From Microbulbifer elongatus (GTDB taxonomy: Bacteria > Pseudomonadota > Gammaproteobacteria > Pseudomonadales > Cellvibrionaceae), in NCBI RefSeq assembly GCF_020524885.1, contig NZ_JAIVKJ010000001.1, positions 806,001 through 870,000 on the forward strand: a stretch of 64,000 bases of DNA, given 5' to 3'. A program made the translations under genes and the position numbers. The notes beneath the pieces were generated by a model, which did no database searches, had not been told where the DNA came from, and saw only the letters and a list, made by a program, of their open reading frames with translations. Shown one piece after another: positions 8,327-16,194 of this stretch. Numbering within the stretch: the first letter of the stretch is position 1; every line of letters begins with the position of its first letter.

Positions 8327-9274
8327 TTACAGAGTTCCCTGTCCCTGCGGAACGATACCCGTAGGGTTGAGTGCTTTAATCGAATAGTAGCCCGCTTTGA
8401 TATGGTCGAGTTTTACCGTTTCGCTAACGTCATCTAAGGAGAGAATACGCTGCATATAGCGATTCAGATTCGGCATCTCCCGGATGGCGTTGCGATTGCA
8501 CTTGAACAGGCCGAAATAGGCGGCGTCAAAGCGCACCAGCGTGACAAACAGGCGGATGTCAGACTCGGTTAACGCATCTCCGAATAAGAATTGCCGGCCG
8601 TCATCGAGCCTGGATTCCATTGCATCCAGCGCGGCAAATACACGGGCATAGGCTTCCTGATAAGCAAACTGTGTGGTGGCAAAGCCCGCCTGGTAAACGC
8701 CGTTGTTCAGGTTGTCGTACAGGTAAGTGTTTAACGCGTCGATATCCGTGGCCTGTGCCGCGGGGTACAGGTCGGGCCCCTGGTTTCCAAGGTGACGGAA
8801 GGCGCTGTTAAGCATACGCACTATGTCTGCGGACTCATTATTGACGATGGTCCCGGTGTGCTTGTCCCACAGCACTGGTACGGTGGCGCGGCCGGTAAAG
8901 TAGGGATCGGCGCGGGTGTAGAGCTCATGCATATAGTACGCGCCGTTTAGAGTGTCCTCGTCGCTGCCGCTAAAACCACCGAATGCCCAGCCCTGATCGG
9001 TAAGAACCGGGTTGACCACGGAAACACTGATCACTCCGGTGAGCCCCTTCAACTGGCGTGCCATCAATGCACGACTCGCCCAAGGGCAGATATACGCAAC
9101 GTACAGGTGGTAGCGACCGGCCTCTGCCTTGAAGCCTCCTCGGCCCGTAACACCGGCGGAGCCGTCCACGGTAACCCAGTTACGGAAAGATGATGTCTGC
9201 CGAATAAAGCGGCCATCTTCATCTTCCTGTTGCACTGGTTGCCAATTTTCCTGCCAGACGCCATTTACTAACAT
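8327..9274 (-). CDS. yqjG: Glutathionyl-hydroquinone reductase (YqjG/Xi-class GST)
   Basis: A 315-residue protein of the glutathionyl-hydroquinone reductase family, usually 315-330 residues. The catalytic Cys is in YICPWASR, equivalent to CPWAHR of family members, after the typical FVRQTSSFRNWV-like N-terminal motif. The C-terminal helical GST domain carries LFGDALTESDIRLFVTLVRFDAAYFGLFKCN. It reduces glutathionylated hydroquinones, releasing glutathione. ATG 9274 (MLVNGVWQENW) matches the family start; an upstream in-frame codon would add 20 unlike residues. It follows a DoxX gene on the same strand, as in E. coli yqjF-yqjG, which supports quinone or redox stress detoxification. Confidence 0.92.
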   Translation of the reverse strand: MLVNGVWQENWQPVQQEDEDGRFIRQTSSFRNWVTVDGSAGVTGRGGFKAEAGRYHLYVAYICPWASRALMARQLKGLTGVISVSVVNPVLTDQGWAFGGFSGSDEDTLNGAYYMHELYTRADPYFTGRATVPVLWDKHTGTIVNNESADIVRMLNSAFRHLGNQGPDLYPAAQATDIDALNTYLYDNLNNGVYQAGFATTQFAYQEAYARVFAALDAMESRLDDGRQFLFGDALTESDIRLFVTLVRFDAAYFGLFKCNRNAIREMPNLNRYMQRILSLDDVSETVKLDHIKAGYYSIKALNPTGIVPQGQGTL

Positions 9275-9344
9275 GCTGTCACCACTTCTCGATATGCGTG
9301 CGCCCCCGACGGGGGCGCAAGAGGGGGTTGCCAAAGCCGGCTTT

Positions 9345-9836
9345 TCAGGCGGTGCGGCCTGCGGGTTGCGCCGTTTGCAGATCGTGATCGTCTGCCAGGA
9401 GATTGCTCAGACCGTTGTCCACGGCGAAGGCGCCGCCACCCTGGATGGCCAGGGCCAAGGTCGCCCCGAACAGGGCCAGCGCGTATTCATAGCCGTTGTT
9501 GCTCAGGAAGAAGCCGTTGCTAATGTGGGCGCTGAAAATTGCTACCAGCATTGTCACGGCACTCACCGCAGCCGCGGGGCGGGTCAGCAGGCCGAACACC
9601 AGGGCGAGGCCGCCAAAGAATTCCGCGCTTCCCGCCAGCAGGGCCATTAAATAGCCGGGCTCCAGGCCAATGCTCGCCATCCACTGGCCGGTGCCTTCCA
9701 GCCCGTAGCCGCCAAACCAGCCAAATAGCTTTTGTGCACCGTGGGCGGCGAGGATGATGCCCACCGGCACCCGCAGGGTCAGCGCGCCCAGTCCGGCGTT
9801 AGAGTTCAAAACCTTGATGATCATTTGCTTGTTCAT
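9345..9836 (-). CDS. DoxX-family membrane protein (YqjF-like)
   Basis: A 163-residue inner-membrane protein with four spans. DoxX hallmarks include LRVPVGIILAAHGAQKLFGWFGG, the AGSAEFFGGLALVFGLLTRPAA segment and VAIFSAHISNGFF. ATG 9836 is preceded by CGGAGAA. It lies 70 bases upstream of the glutathionyl-hydroquinone reductase gene and is divergent from a LysR regulator. This repeats the E. coli yqjF/yqjG and YhaJ relationship, where YhaJ activates yqjF. The molecular activity of these DoxX proteins is unclear; a role in quinone or aromatic stress is inferred from context. Confidence 0.88.
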   Translation of the reverse strand: MNKQMIIKVLNSNAGLGALTLRVPVGIILAAHGAQKLFGWFGGYGLEGTGQWMASIGLEPGYLMALLAGSAEFFGGLALVFGLLTRPAAAVSAVTMLVAIFSAHISNGFFLSNNGYEYALALFGATLALAIQGGGAFAVDNGLSNLLADDHDLQTAQPAGRTA

Positions 9837-9936
9837 AACCGTTCTCCGAGTTGTTGGGGGTTGGGCTTGGTGTTCAAACCTCACCAGCTTGGAAATCAGT
9901 TTAATAGCAATAAATTTTGCTATAAATGCCCGTTTT

Positions 9937-9962
9937 GTTGATCTATTGTCAACATATTGTTG
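9937..9962. promoter_or_regulatory. Candidate LysR operator between doxX and lysR
   Basis: Two overlapping inverted repeats are visible: GTTGA-N7-TCAAC (9937-9953) and CAACA-TAT-TGTTG (9950-9962). LysR regulators typically bind dyads of this size between divergent genes. The site lies 21 bases before the lysR ATG and about 100 bases upstream of doxX. Confidence 0.5.
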
Positions 9963-9982
9963 GTAACTGGCTGGGGATTCTC

Positions 9983-10897
9983 ATGGACCGGATTAATGCG
10001 TTGAGTGCCTTTGTCGCAGTTGCCGATGAGGGGGGCTTCAAAAAGGCCGCGGACAAGCTGGAGCTGTCGAATCAGCTGGTCAGCAAATACGTGTCGCAAC
10101 TGGAAGAGCATCTCAAGGTACGCCTGTTCAACCGCACCACGCGGCGCGTGCATCTGACACAGGAGGGCGAACAGTGCTACCAGTTTGCGGCACAGATTCT
10201 GGAAAGCTTCACGGATATGGAGAGCCAGCTGGGGCAGATGCAGAGCGAAGCCCAGGGATTGCTGCGTATCAGCGCCCCGGTCACATTTGCCACACGCCAT
10301 CTGGCACCGCTGATCGGGGACTTTAAACAAGAGAACCCATTGGTGGGTATCGAACTACAGCTCAACGACCGCAAAGTGGATGTCGTGGAAGAGGGGTTCG
10401 ATTTGGCCCTGCGTATCGGAAAGTTGAAAAGCTCTTCGCTGATTGCCCGGCGACTGGCACCAGTACGTCTGGTGGTGTGCGCATCCCCTGAATACCTAAA
10501 GCGGGAGGGTGTGCCCGAGACGCCCGAAGACCTGAAGCCGGAACACTACCTTCGCTACAGCTATATGGAATCGAGCCCGGGGGATTCCCGATTGATGACC
10601 GCACTGAAGAGAAACCAGCCCATGGGAACGGCAGGCATTGTATGCAACAACGGTGAGATCCTGATGCAGGCTGCCGTAGCCGGGCAGGGGTATGTATTGC
10701 AGCCCAGCTTTATTGCCGGCGAAGCGATCAAAACGGGCAAGCTGCAAATCATTCTGCAGGAATTTGAGCCCGAGCCCCTGGCACTGTATGCGGTATATCC
10801 CCACAGGAAACTGCTGGCCAACAAACTCCGGGTGTTTATCGATTTCATCAGCAGCTACTTTGGTGATCCGCCGTACTGGGATGAGTTTGAAGGGTAA
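9983..10897 (+). CDS. LysR-family transcriptional regulator (YhaJ/AaeR-like)
   Basis: A 304-residue LysR protein with an N-terminal winged HTH (residues 1-60: INALSAFVAVADEGGFKKAA...LSNQLVSKYVSQLEEHL...RLFNRTTRRVHLT). A periplasmic-binding-like effector domain follows from about residue 90. It belongs to the broad group with the TTRRVxLT ending. ATG 9983 fits the family start. It is divergent from doxX-yqjG and probably controls them in response to a quinone or aromatic compound, by analogy with E. coli YhaJ. The ligand is unknown. Confidence 0.9.
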   Translation: MDRINALSAFVAVADEGGFKKAADKLELSNQLVSKYVSQLEEHLKVRLFNRTTRRVHLTQEGEQCYQFAAQILESFTDMESQLGQMQSEAQGLLRISAPVTFATRHLAPLIGDFKQENPLVGIELQLNDRKVDVVEEGFDLALRIGKLKSSSLIARRLAPVRLVVCASPEYLKREGVPETPEDLKPEHYLRYSYMESSPGDSRLMTALKRNQPMGTAGIVCNNGEILMQAAVAGQGYVLQPSFIAGEAIKTGKLQIILQEFEPEPLALYAVYPHRKLLANKLRVFIDFISSYFGDPPYWDEFEG

Positions 10898-10999
10898 CAG
10901 CCAAGGCGCGGCTCTAAGCGCGATAGTGTTAAAAGCTGATCCGGAGCCAGGCTGGTGGCGTAGTAACGGCGAATACAACTCGAATATTGGGCCGATACT

Positions 11000-11506
11000 A
11001 TGAGCGAATTGATCCGGCTGGTATACGCCAGTCGTGCCGTCTTTGAACCTGTGCCGGTAAAGCAGGGCGTTGAGCCTTCCGTGGGGCGGATCCTGATGCA
11101 AAGCCGCAGAAACAATGCGCATGCGAGCATTGGGGGCGTGCTGTATTTCGGTGATGGCTATTTCTTTCAGGCGCTGGAAGGCGAGCGACAGGCGGTCAAC
11201 CGGGCCTACCAGCGTATTGCTGCAGACACACGGCACCGGGAGGTAACGATTCTGTCACTGAAAACCGTGTCTGAGCGTTTTTTCGCGGATTGGTCGATGA
11301 AGTATGTTCCGGCAGAGGAGGCGGTAAAGCAGTTTATCCGCAGCCGCAATTACCAGCGCTTCGAACCACTGAAGTTTGAAGAGGCCGAAGCCGAGGCGCT
11401 GATCGAGCTGTTTCACCACTATGACGGCAAACACGCCAACACTGGCGACAGGGCGAAGAGCAAACGCGCTGGCTGGTTTGGCTTGCGAAGGCTGTTTGCT
11501 TCGTAA
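11000..11506 (+). CDS. BLUF-domain blue-light sensor protein
   Basis: A 168-residue protein whose first ~95 residues are a BLUF flavin domain. It has IRLVYASRA with the light-reactive Tyr (Y9), the Asn in SRRNNAHASIGGVLYFGDGYFFQALEG with the Gln just after FF, and the later DWSMKYVP Trp-Met region. The domain binds FAD and senses blue light. The remaining C-terminal ~70 residues are helical and charged with no recognised output domain, so it probably signals by protein contact. It follows the LysR gene by 102 bases on the same strand; no functional link is proven. Confidence 0.93.
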   Translation: MSELIRLVYASRAVFEPVPVKQGVEPSVGRILMQSRRNNAHASIGGVLYFGDGYFFQALEGERQAVNRAYQRIAADTRHREVTILSLKTVSERFFADWSMKYVPAEEAVKQFIRSRNYQRFEPLKFEEAEAEALIELFHHYDGKHANTGDRAKSKRAGWFGLRRLFAS

Positions 11507-11645
11507 AACAGATTACGGCATATCCTAAACGTGTCCTGTACGCGGCCTTGAGCAAACGCTTTCGGCGACAGGACTGAGATGTAAATCGCAGACTGGGTAT
11601 GTCGGCATATAACCCAACCGCGCGCAATAGCGTGACCAACTAACC

Positions 11646-11697
11646 TATCTCCGTTCACCGCATTTAAAAATAAGCATAAATAGGATGATCGGAGATA
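11646..11697 (+). promoter_or_regulatory. Spaced inverted repeat covering the Shine-Dalgarno of the SGNH hydrolase gene
   Basis: TATCTCCG (11646-11653) is the exact complement of CGGAGATA (11690-11697), which contains the ribosome site of the downstream gene. The 36-nt interval is AT-rich. If both arms are transcribed, translation could be masked; otherwise the dyad may be an operator. Confidence 0.4.
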
Positions 11698-11702
11698 ACA
11701 CA

Positions 11703-12632
11703 ATGCATAAAGCCAGTCTTTTTGTTTCCCTCGCCATTACCTCTGCACTGTTGTCCGTGAATACCCTGGCTGCGCCAGCCAAAGGTACGGCCGCGGGTGA
11801 CAGTATCACCATGGGCTTCGCCGCCGACTGTACCGGCAATACGTTTTTTACTGGCGGATTTTTCTGCCTGCTGGGTGGCGACCAGCCAGAGCACAGCTGG
11901 TTCGATGGCTGGGACAGTAGCGTCAACAGTGTCCACGACAAATACAAAGCCATAGACCCGAACGTAGCGGCCAACAAAAATGCCGCCCGTTCCGGTTCCG
12001 AAATGCGCGGCGGCGGCGATAACTTCGGCGTGCAGGCGGACCGGATTCTCAGCCAAACCCTGGTTGCGGATCACGTCGAGGTGGTGCTTGGCGGCAATGA
12101 CATTTGCAACCGGGACTGCGTTGACCCCGCCAACTGCTCGGACCCGCTGCTGACCGAGGGCCAATGGCGTGGCGCGGTGCAAGCCGGGCTCAACAAGCTG
12201 GTGAATGGCCTGCCCAGCGGTTCCACCGTGGTACTGGGTTCGGTGCCGCGGGTGCAGGATCTGCGCGCAGCGGGAATCGCCAAACAATCCGGTAACTGGC
12301 GGGTTAATTGCGAAAGTGTCTGGTCCACCTTCGGTATCTGCCGCATCGCCACCAATGGCGGCACCATGAACGGTGAATCGTTTGCAACGCGCTACGCCGG
12401 TATCGAGTCCGCGCAGCGCCTGTACAACGAAGTGCTGCAACAGGAGGCCGCCGCCTACAACGGCACCAATGGTGTGGAAGTGGTTGCGGAATACTCCGGG
12501 GAAAACCAGACCAACGTCGGTACATTCACCTTCGGCAAGAACGATATTGACGGTGGGGACTGCTTCCACCCCAGTGTTCGCGGCCAGAATACGGTGGCGA
12601 ACCTGATGTGGAACGGTAACCCGGACAAGTAA
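11703..12632 (+). CDS. Secreted SGNH/GDSL-family hydrolase
   Basis: A 309-residue protein with a Sec signal peptide (about residues 1-23, ending TLAAP). The SGNH blocks are GDSITMGF (nucleophile Ser, block I), an Asn-rich KNAARSGSEMRGG (block II Gly region), VLGGNDICN (block III, GGND) and GGDCFHPSVRGQ (block V, Asp and His of the triad). It should be a periplasmic or extracellular esterase or lipase; substrate unknown. Several Cys pairs suggest disulphides. ATG 11703 has GGAGAT at the right distance. A possible terminator follows. It stands alone, convergent with the large lipoprotein gene. Confidence 0.9.
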   Translation: MHKASLFVSLAITSALLSVNTLAAPAKGTAAGDSITMGFAADCTGNTFFTGGFFCLLGGDQPEHSWFDGWDSSVNSVHDKYKAIDPNVAANKNAARSGSEMRGGGDNFGVQADRILSQTLVADHVEVVLGGNDICNRDCVDPANCSDPLLTEGQWRGAVQAGLNKLVNGLPSGSTVVLGSVPRVQDLRAAGIAKQSGNWRVNCESVWSTFGICRIATNGGTMNGESFATRYAGIESAQRLYNEVLQQEAAAYNGTNGVEVVAEYSGENQTNVGTFTFGKNDIDGGDCFHPSVRGQNTVANLMWNGNPDK

Positions 12633-12648
12633 ATCACAGGCGGTGAAC

Positions 12649-12676
12649 AGGGCTCCTCGCGGAGCCCTTAGTTTCT
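12649..12676 (+). terminator. Probable terminator after the SGNH hydrolase gene
   Basis: AGGGCTCC-TCGC-GGAGCCCT gives an 8-bp stem with a tetraloop, followed by a modest T-rich TTAGTTTCTT. Confidence 0.6.
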
Positions 12677-12697
12677 TAGCGCCTGGCTCCAAACACT

Positions 12698-14437
12698 CTA
12701 GTCGGATTCTTTATCATCGTCGGCGTTGTCGTCGCTGCTGTCCTTATCACTGTCTTCGTCGCCGTCGCCGTCGCCGTCGCTGTTGCTCTGATTGCCGCTC
12801 TCATTGCCTCTGTCTTGCTGCTCGAAATAGCCTTCCTCCTGCACCACGTATTGCACCCGCTCCGGGAGCCCATTGCGCATATAAGTGACATCGACCACTT
12901 CGCCACTGGTCAGCGCATCCCAGAGCTGGTTCTGGCCGCTGTGCACCCAGGTATCGTTTACCCGCACAACAACATCGCCCTCTTCAAAGCCCAGTGCAGT
13001 GAAAAACTCGCTGTTCTCAATTCCTTCTAGTCGCAGGAGGTTGTGTCCATCTACCACGTGATCGGCGGCGACAAACTTCCTCTCCAGTTCGGCGCGATTC
13101 TGCAGCTGTTTTTCCAGCCACTCCTGTCCCAGCGGCAATACGCCGGAAGGGGGTATCAGCTTGCGAGATTCGCCGTCCGGCTGCTCGATACGTCGCATGG
13201 TGGCGTCGTCCCGCTGGGTGCTGGTGGTCATGGGTACGCGCACGTAATTGCCGTCCTCTCCGCGCAGGGTTAACCGCTCCAGATGGTCGTTGACCTGCAG
13301 GATGACATGGCGTTCGTGTACCCGCTTGAGAGTGACACCGGGCATCACGGGGGCACCCGTAGAGAATCGCCCGGCGGAGGTATCGCGGACACGAATGAGG
13401 GCCGTCGACTGTTCGGGCTGGGAGGAAACACTGGTGCCACTCAGTTGCAGCGGTAAATCAGTCTCGGCAATCCGCTCGCCCGACTGCCGCCAGCGGGCGG
13501 CATCCACATGGGCACTCGCGGGATCGTGCCCCAGGCGCTGCAGCTCCTGGTCAATCCACATGGCGTAGTGCGCCTGGCTTCGCGGGCCTTTGGTATACAG
13601 CCCGTTCACAAACACCACCGGTACGCTCTGCAGGCCGAGGGATCGGGCCAGGGCGGTATCCGCTGCAACGCGATCACCGCGCTCGGGTTTATCGAGGCAC
13701 TGATTGAACGAGTCCTTTGCCAACCCAAGCTGTGATGCCAGTTGGCCGAATGTTTTTACCTCCAGTGTTTTTGCCTGTGCGTAGAGGCCATCTGCATAGG
13801 TCCACGGGGCGTCTTGTTGGCTAGCGCACTGCGCAGCAACAGCAGCCTGTGTACCCTGCCGGTGGTAGTGCATAGGGAAGTCGAAGGGCATCACGGCAAT
13901 CCAGCCGGCATAGCGTTCAAGTAATTCACGCAACACCAGATTGGTGGCCGCACAGTGCACGGACTGGTATGAACAGAACACCGCAAGGGTCACCGGTGCC
14001 TCGGGATTGCCGCGCAGGGGGCGGCCGCTGGTATCGATGCTCAGTCTGGGAGGCTGCGGGTAGGGCAGCAGCCAGTCCACGACGGGTGCTTCTGCGGTGG
14101 AAGTCGGCAATGGGCGCTTTGCGTCGGCCATGGCATCGACCATGGATTTGAGTGTGTTGAAGCGCAGCTGGTATTCGGCCAGTGCCAGGTCGTGTCGTTC
14201 GAGGCGGATTTTTTGATCCACCTCCTGCAGGGTGATGGTGCTGTCGCCGATGCGCGCGACGATACGTTGGCCTTCCTGTTGGTGACCTTCGTGATCTTCG
14301 TGATCTTCGTGATCTTCGCCGGCTTTTGTACTGCGTTCGTCCCGCGTGTCCGCGCTACAGGCAGTGAGCAGCACGGCAAAAAACATGACTAACAGCGTGA
14401 GGCTAGGGCGGCAGTGTTTATTATTCAATTCATCCAT
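12698..14437 (-). CDS. Large lipoprotein: SurA-N-like, DsbA-like thioredoxin fold, GspC HR-like and PDZ-like regions
   Basis: A 579-residue protein with a lipoprotein signal (LLTAC, lipidated Cys27). Residues 41-52 are an EDH-repeat His/acidic stretch. Residues ~57-105 resemble the N-terminal helix region of SurA/PpiD-type chaperones. Residues ~142-290 are a DsbA-like fold (RGNPEAPVTLAVF, PFDFPMHYH, cis-Pro loop SVPVVFVNG), but the CxxC position reads SVHC (159-162), with another Cys at 155, so one redox Cys is lost. Residues ~330-395 resemble the HR domain of type II secretion GspC (SSQPEQSTALIRV...GVTLKRVHERHVILQVNDHLERLTL). Residues ~460-540 look like the GspC PDZ domain (FFTALGFEEGDVVVRVNDT). 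An Asp/Ser-rich tail ends it. It should be membrane-anchored and periplasm-facing. The combined function is unknown. HR and PDZ calls are by eye. Confidence 0.75.
   Translation of the reverse strand: MDELNNKHCRPSLTLLVMFFAVLLTACSADTRDERSTKAGEDHEDHEDHEGHQQEGQRIVARIGDSTITLQEVDQKIRLERHDLALAEYQLRFNTLKSMVDAMADAKRPLPTSTAEAPVVDWLLPYPQPPRLSIDTSGRPLRGNPEAPVTLAVFCSYQSVHCAATNLVLRELLERYAGWIAVMPFDFPMHYHRQGTQAAVAAQCASQQDAPWTYADGLYAQAKTLEVKTFGQLASQLGLAKDSFNQCLDKPERGDRVAADTALARSLGLQSVPVVFVNGLYTKGPRSQAHYAMWIDQELQRLGHDPASAHVDAARWRQSGERIAETDLPLQLSGTSVSSQPEQSTALIRVRDTSAGRFSTGAPVMPGVTLKRVHERHVILQVNDHLERLTLRGEDGNYVRVPMTTSTQRDDATMRRIEQPDGESRKLIPPSGVLPLGQEWLEKQLQNRAELERKFVAADHVVDGHNLLRLEGIENSEFFTALGFEEGDVVVRVNDTWVHSGQNQLWDALTSGEVVDVTYMRNGLPERVQYVVQEEGYFEQQDRGNESGNQSNSDGDGDGDEDSDKDSSDDNADDDKESD
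14282..14317. repeat. Four tandem 9-bp units encoding the EDH repeat
   Basis: The unit GTGATCTTC occurs three times in a row after one variant GTGACCTTC. On the reverse strand it encodes repeated Glu-Asp-His within the large lipoprotein. Unit length is a multiple of three, so copy-number changes would alter the His-rich stretch without a frameshift. Confidence 0.85.
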
Positions 14438-14563
14438 GGTTTTAGATCCGCTCGTTATTATTCTGCGAGCAGTTCTAGCACATGGTCCAGTAAGTCTCTA
14501 CCAATCGCTTAGCGAAGTGCGCATTGTGGCGGGAAAGTTAACATCCTGATTGACAGCCTGTGC

Positions 14564-15037
14564 TTACTGATTTTTTGCAACGATCTCGTTTACCAAATCC
14601 GCAGTAAATAGTGATTTGGACAAATACTGCTGCCCCCCGGATTTGGTGACCAAAATCAGCCCAAGGTCGGTTTCAATGACGCGCTCGATATCCTCCCACA
14701 AGAGCGTTGTTTGTGTGTAGTCGCTCTTAGTGGTTATCCCGGCTTCATCAACAGTCAATGCCACCTCGGTATTGGCACTTTTTCCCAACATCTGCCGTGC
14801 CAGCCACCACGCCCGCCGAAACCGGATATGCAGCAACTCGAGAATACCCAGGGCGACCAGCAGGTAGCCCAGCACTTTGGGCTGTTCAGTAAAAATCAGT
14901 GATCCGGAACCCGCGGCAAGTAGCAATACCGGAAACAGGTAGTTGGGTTTGGCATTTTTTCCGTGGGGTAGAGACTGATCGAAACACTCGGCAAGGTATT
15001 CCCGAGATAGGGTGAACTGTGTCTTAAAAGGCTGCAT
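14564..15037 (-). CDS. YcxB-like membrane protein
   Basis: A 157-residue protein with two adjacent membrane spans at about residues 31-65 (LFPVLLLAAGSG...LGYLLVALGILELL), a basic turn (RFRRAWWLARQM) and a C-terminal PH-like beta domain (VALTVDEAGITTKSDYTQTTLLWEDIERVIETDLGLILVT). This order matches the YcxB-like family of unknown function. ATG 15037 was chosen; the longer frame would need a TTG start. It lies 50 bases downstream of the Gfo/Idh/MocA gene on the same strand. Confidence 0.75.
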   Translation of the reverse strand: MQPFKTQFTLSREYLAECFDQSLPHGKNAKPNYLFPVLLLAAGSGSLIFTEQPKVLGYLLVALGILELLHIRFRRAWWLARQMLGKSANTEVALTVDEAGITTKSDYTQTTLLWEDIERVIETDLGLILVTKSGGQQYLSKSLFTADLVNEIVAKNQ

Positions 15038-15087
15038 AGATGTCGCTTGTTTGGGTGGCTGTTTGTGAGGTGGGGGCAAAGCCGAAT

Positions 15088-16137
15088 TTACTTCTTTCTA
15101 CTGAGCGGAATGGTTTCGCCACTGGCAGCGCTCTGCTGCGCCAGGTGGATCAAGCGGATATTCCACAGGGCCTGCTCGGCGCTCACCGGAACGTCGCCAC
15201 CATCCAGAATGGCGCGCGCCAGCTGGCGATAGTAATGCTGGTAGCCTCCGGTCTCGGTAGTGACGAATTGCGCTACGTTCGCGGTGTACAGTTGGCCGTA
15301 CTGTTCGGGATTTTCCTGCGCCCAGTCCGCGGTTACCGGCCGCACACTGGATTTCAGGCGATCTTCCTGCGGGTCCAGGCCGTGCTTTATAAAGCTGCCG
15401 GTCTCGCCCTGTACCTCAAAGCGAAGGTTTGGTGAGGCGCAGAAGGGGCTGCTACGCAGCACGGCCAAGTGCTCCGGGTAGTGCAAGGTGAGGTGGAAAA
15501 AGTCATCGACTTCCGCCTGTGGGCGCAGCGCCTTGACTTGGGCGGTGATTGCCGTCGGCGGGCCAAACAGTTGCAGCGCCTGGTCGAGCATATGTGGCCC
15601 AAGGTCGAACAGGATGCCGCCGCCTTCTACCGCGGACTCTCGCCAGCGCTTGCGCACCTCGGGGCGGAAGCGGTCGAAATGGCTTTCAAAATAGCGCACT
15701 CTGCCAAGTCGGCCATCGGCAATCAGTTTCTGTACCGTGAGGAAGTCACCGTCCCAGCGGCGGTTGTGGTAGACGCTCAGCACCCGCTGCTGCTTTTTGG
15801 CCAGCGCGATCAACTCTTCGCCCTGTTCAATGCGGGTCACAAAAGGCTTTTCCAGCACCACGTGCTTGCCCTGCTGTAGGGCGAGTTTGGCCAAGGCGAA
15901 GTGCGCTTCGTTGGGCGCGGTGATAATCACCAGGTCGGCGTCGCTCTGGGTCAGCAGGGCTTCTGCCTCCGCATAAACCTCCACCTCTGGGTGCTGTTGC
16001 TGCACCTGCTTTCCCTTGGAAGTGCTGACCGCACTAAAGCGGAAGGGCGGCAAGTTCAGGACGAACGGCAGGTGAAAAGTCGTGGCAGAAAAGCCGTAGC
16101 CGATAATGGCGGTTTTGATTTCGGTGGTTGTACTCAT
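15088..16137 (-). CDS. Gfo/Idh/MocA-family NAD(P)-dependent oxidoreductase
   Basis: A 349-residue oxidoreductase similar in size and layout to E. coli YdgJ. The N-terminal Rossmann fold has AIIGYGFSATTFHLPF, and the signature Lys is in GKHVVLEKPFVT (EKP motif). The catalytic-domain pattern includes FESHFDRFRPEVRKRWRE and GGGILFDLGPHMLDQALQLFG with the substrate-side Asp and His. It probably oxidises or reduces a sugar or polyol; the substrate is unknown. ATG 16137 (MSTTTEIKTAI) is preferred over ATG 16161 since the Rossmann strand follows at the usual distance. Neither has a strong ribosome site. Confidence 0.9.
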   Translation of the reverse strand: MSTTTEIKTAIIGYGFSATTFHLPFVLNLPPFRFSAVSTSKGKQVQQQHPEVEVYAEAEALLTQSDADLVIITAPNEAHFALAKLALQQGKHVVLEKPFVTRIEQGEELIALAKKQQRVLSVYHNRRWDGDFLTVQKLIADGRLGRVRYFESHFDRFRPEVRKRWRESAVEGGGILFDLGPHMLDQALQLFGPPTAITAQVKALRPQAEVDDFFHLTLHYPEHLAVLRSSPFCASPNLRFEVQGETGSFIKHGLDPQEDRLKSSVRPVTADWAQENPEQYGQLYTANVAQFVTTETGGYQHYYRQLARAILDGGDVPVSAEQALWNIRLIHLAQQSAASGETIPLSRKK

Positions 16138-16194
16138 GCTAGGGCTGTTATTAAAGTCCATCTACGTGTGGTATGCGGGTAAGAATACTCGGAC

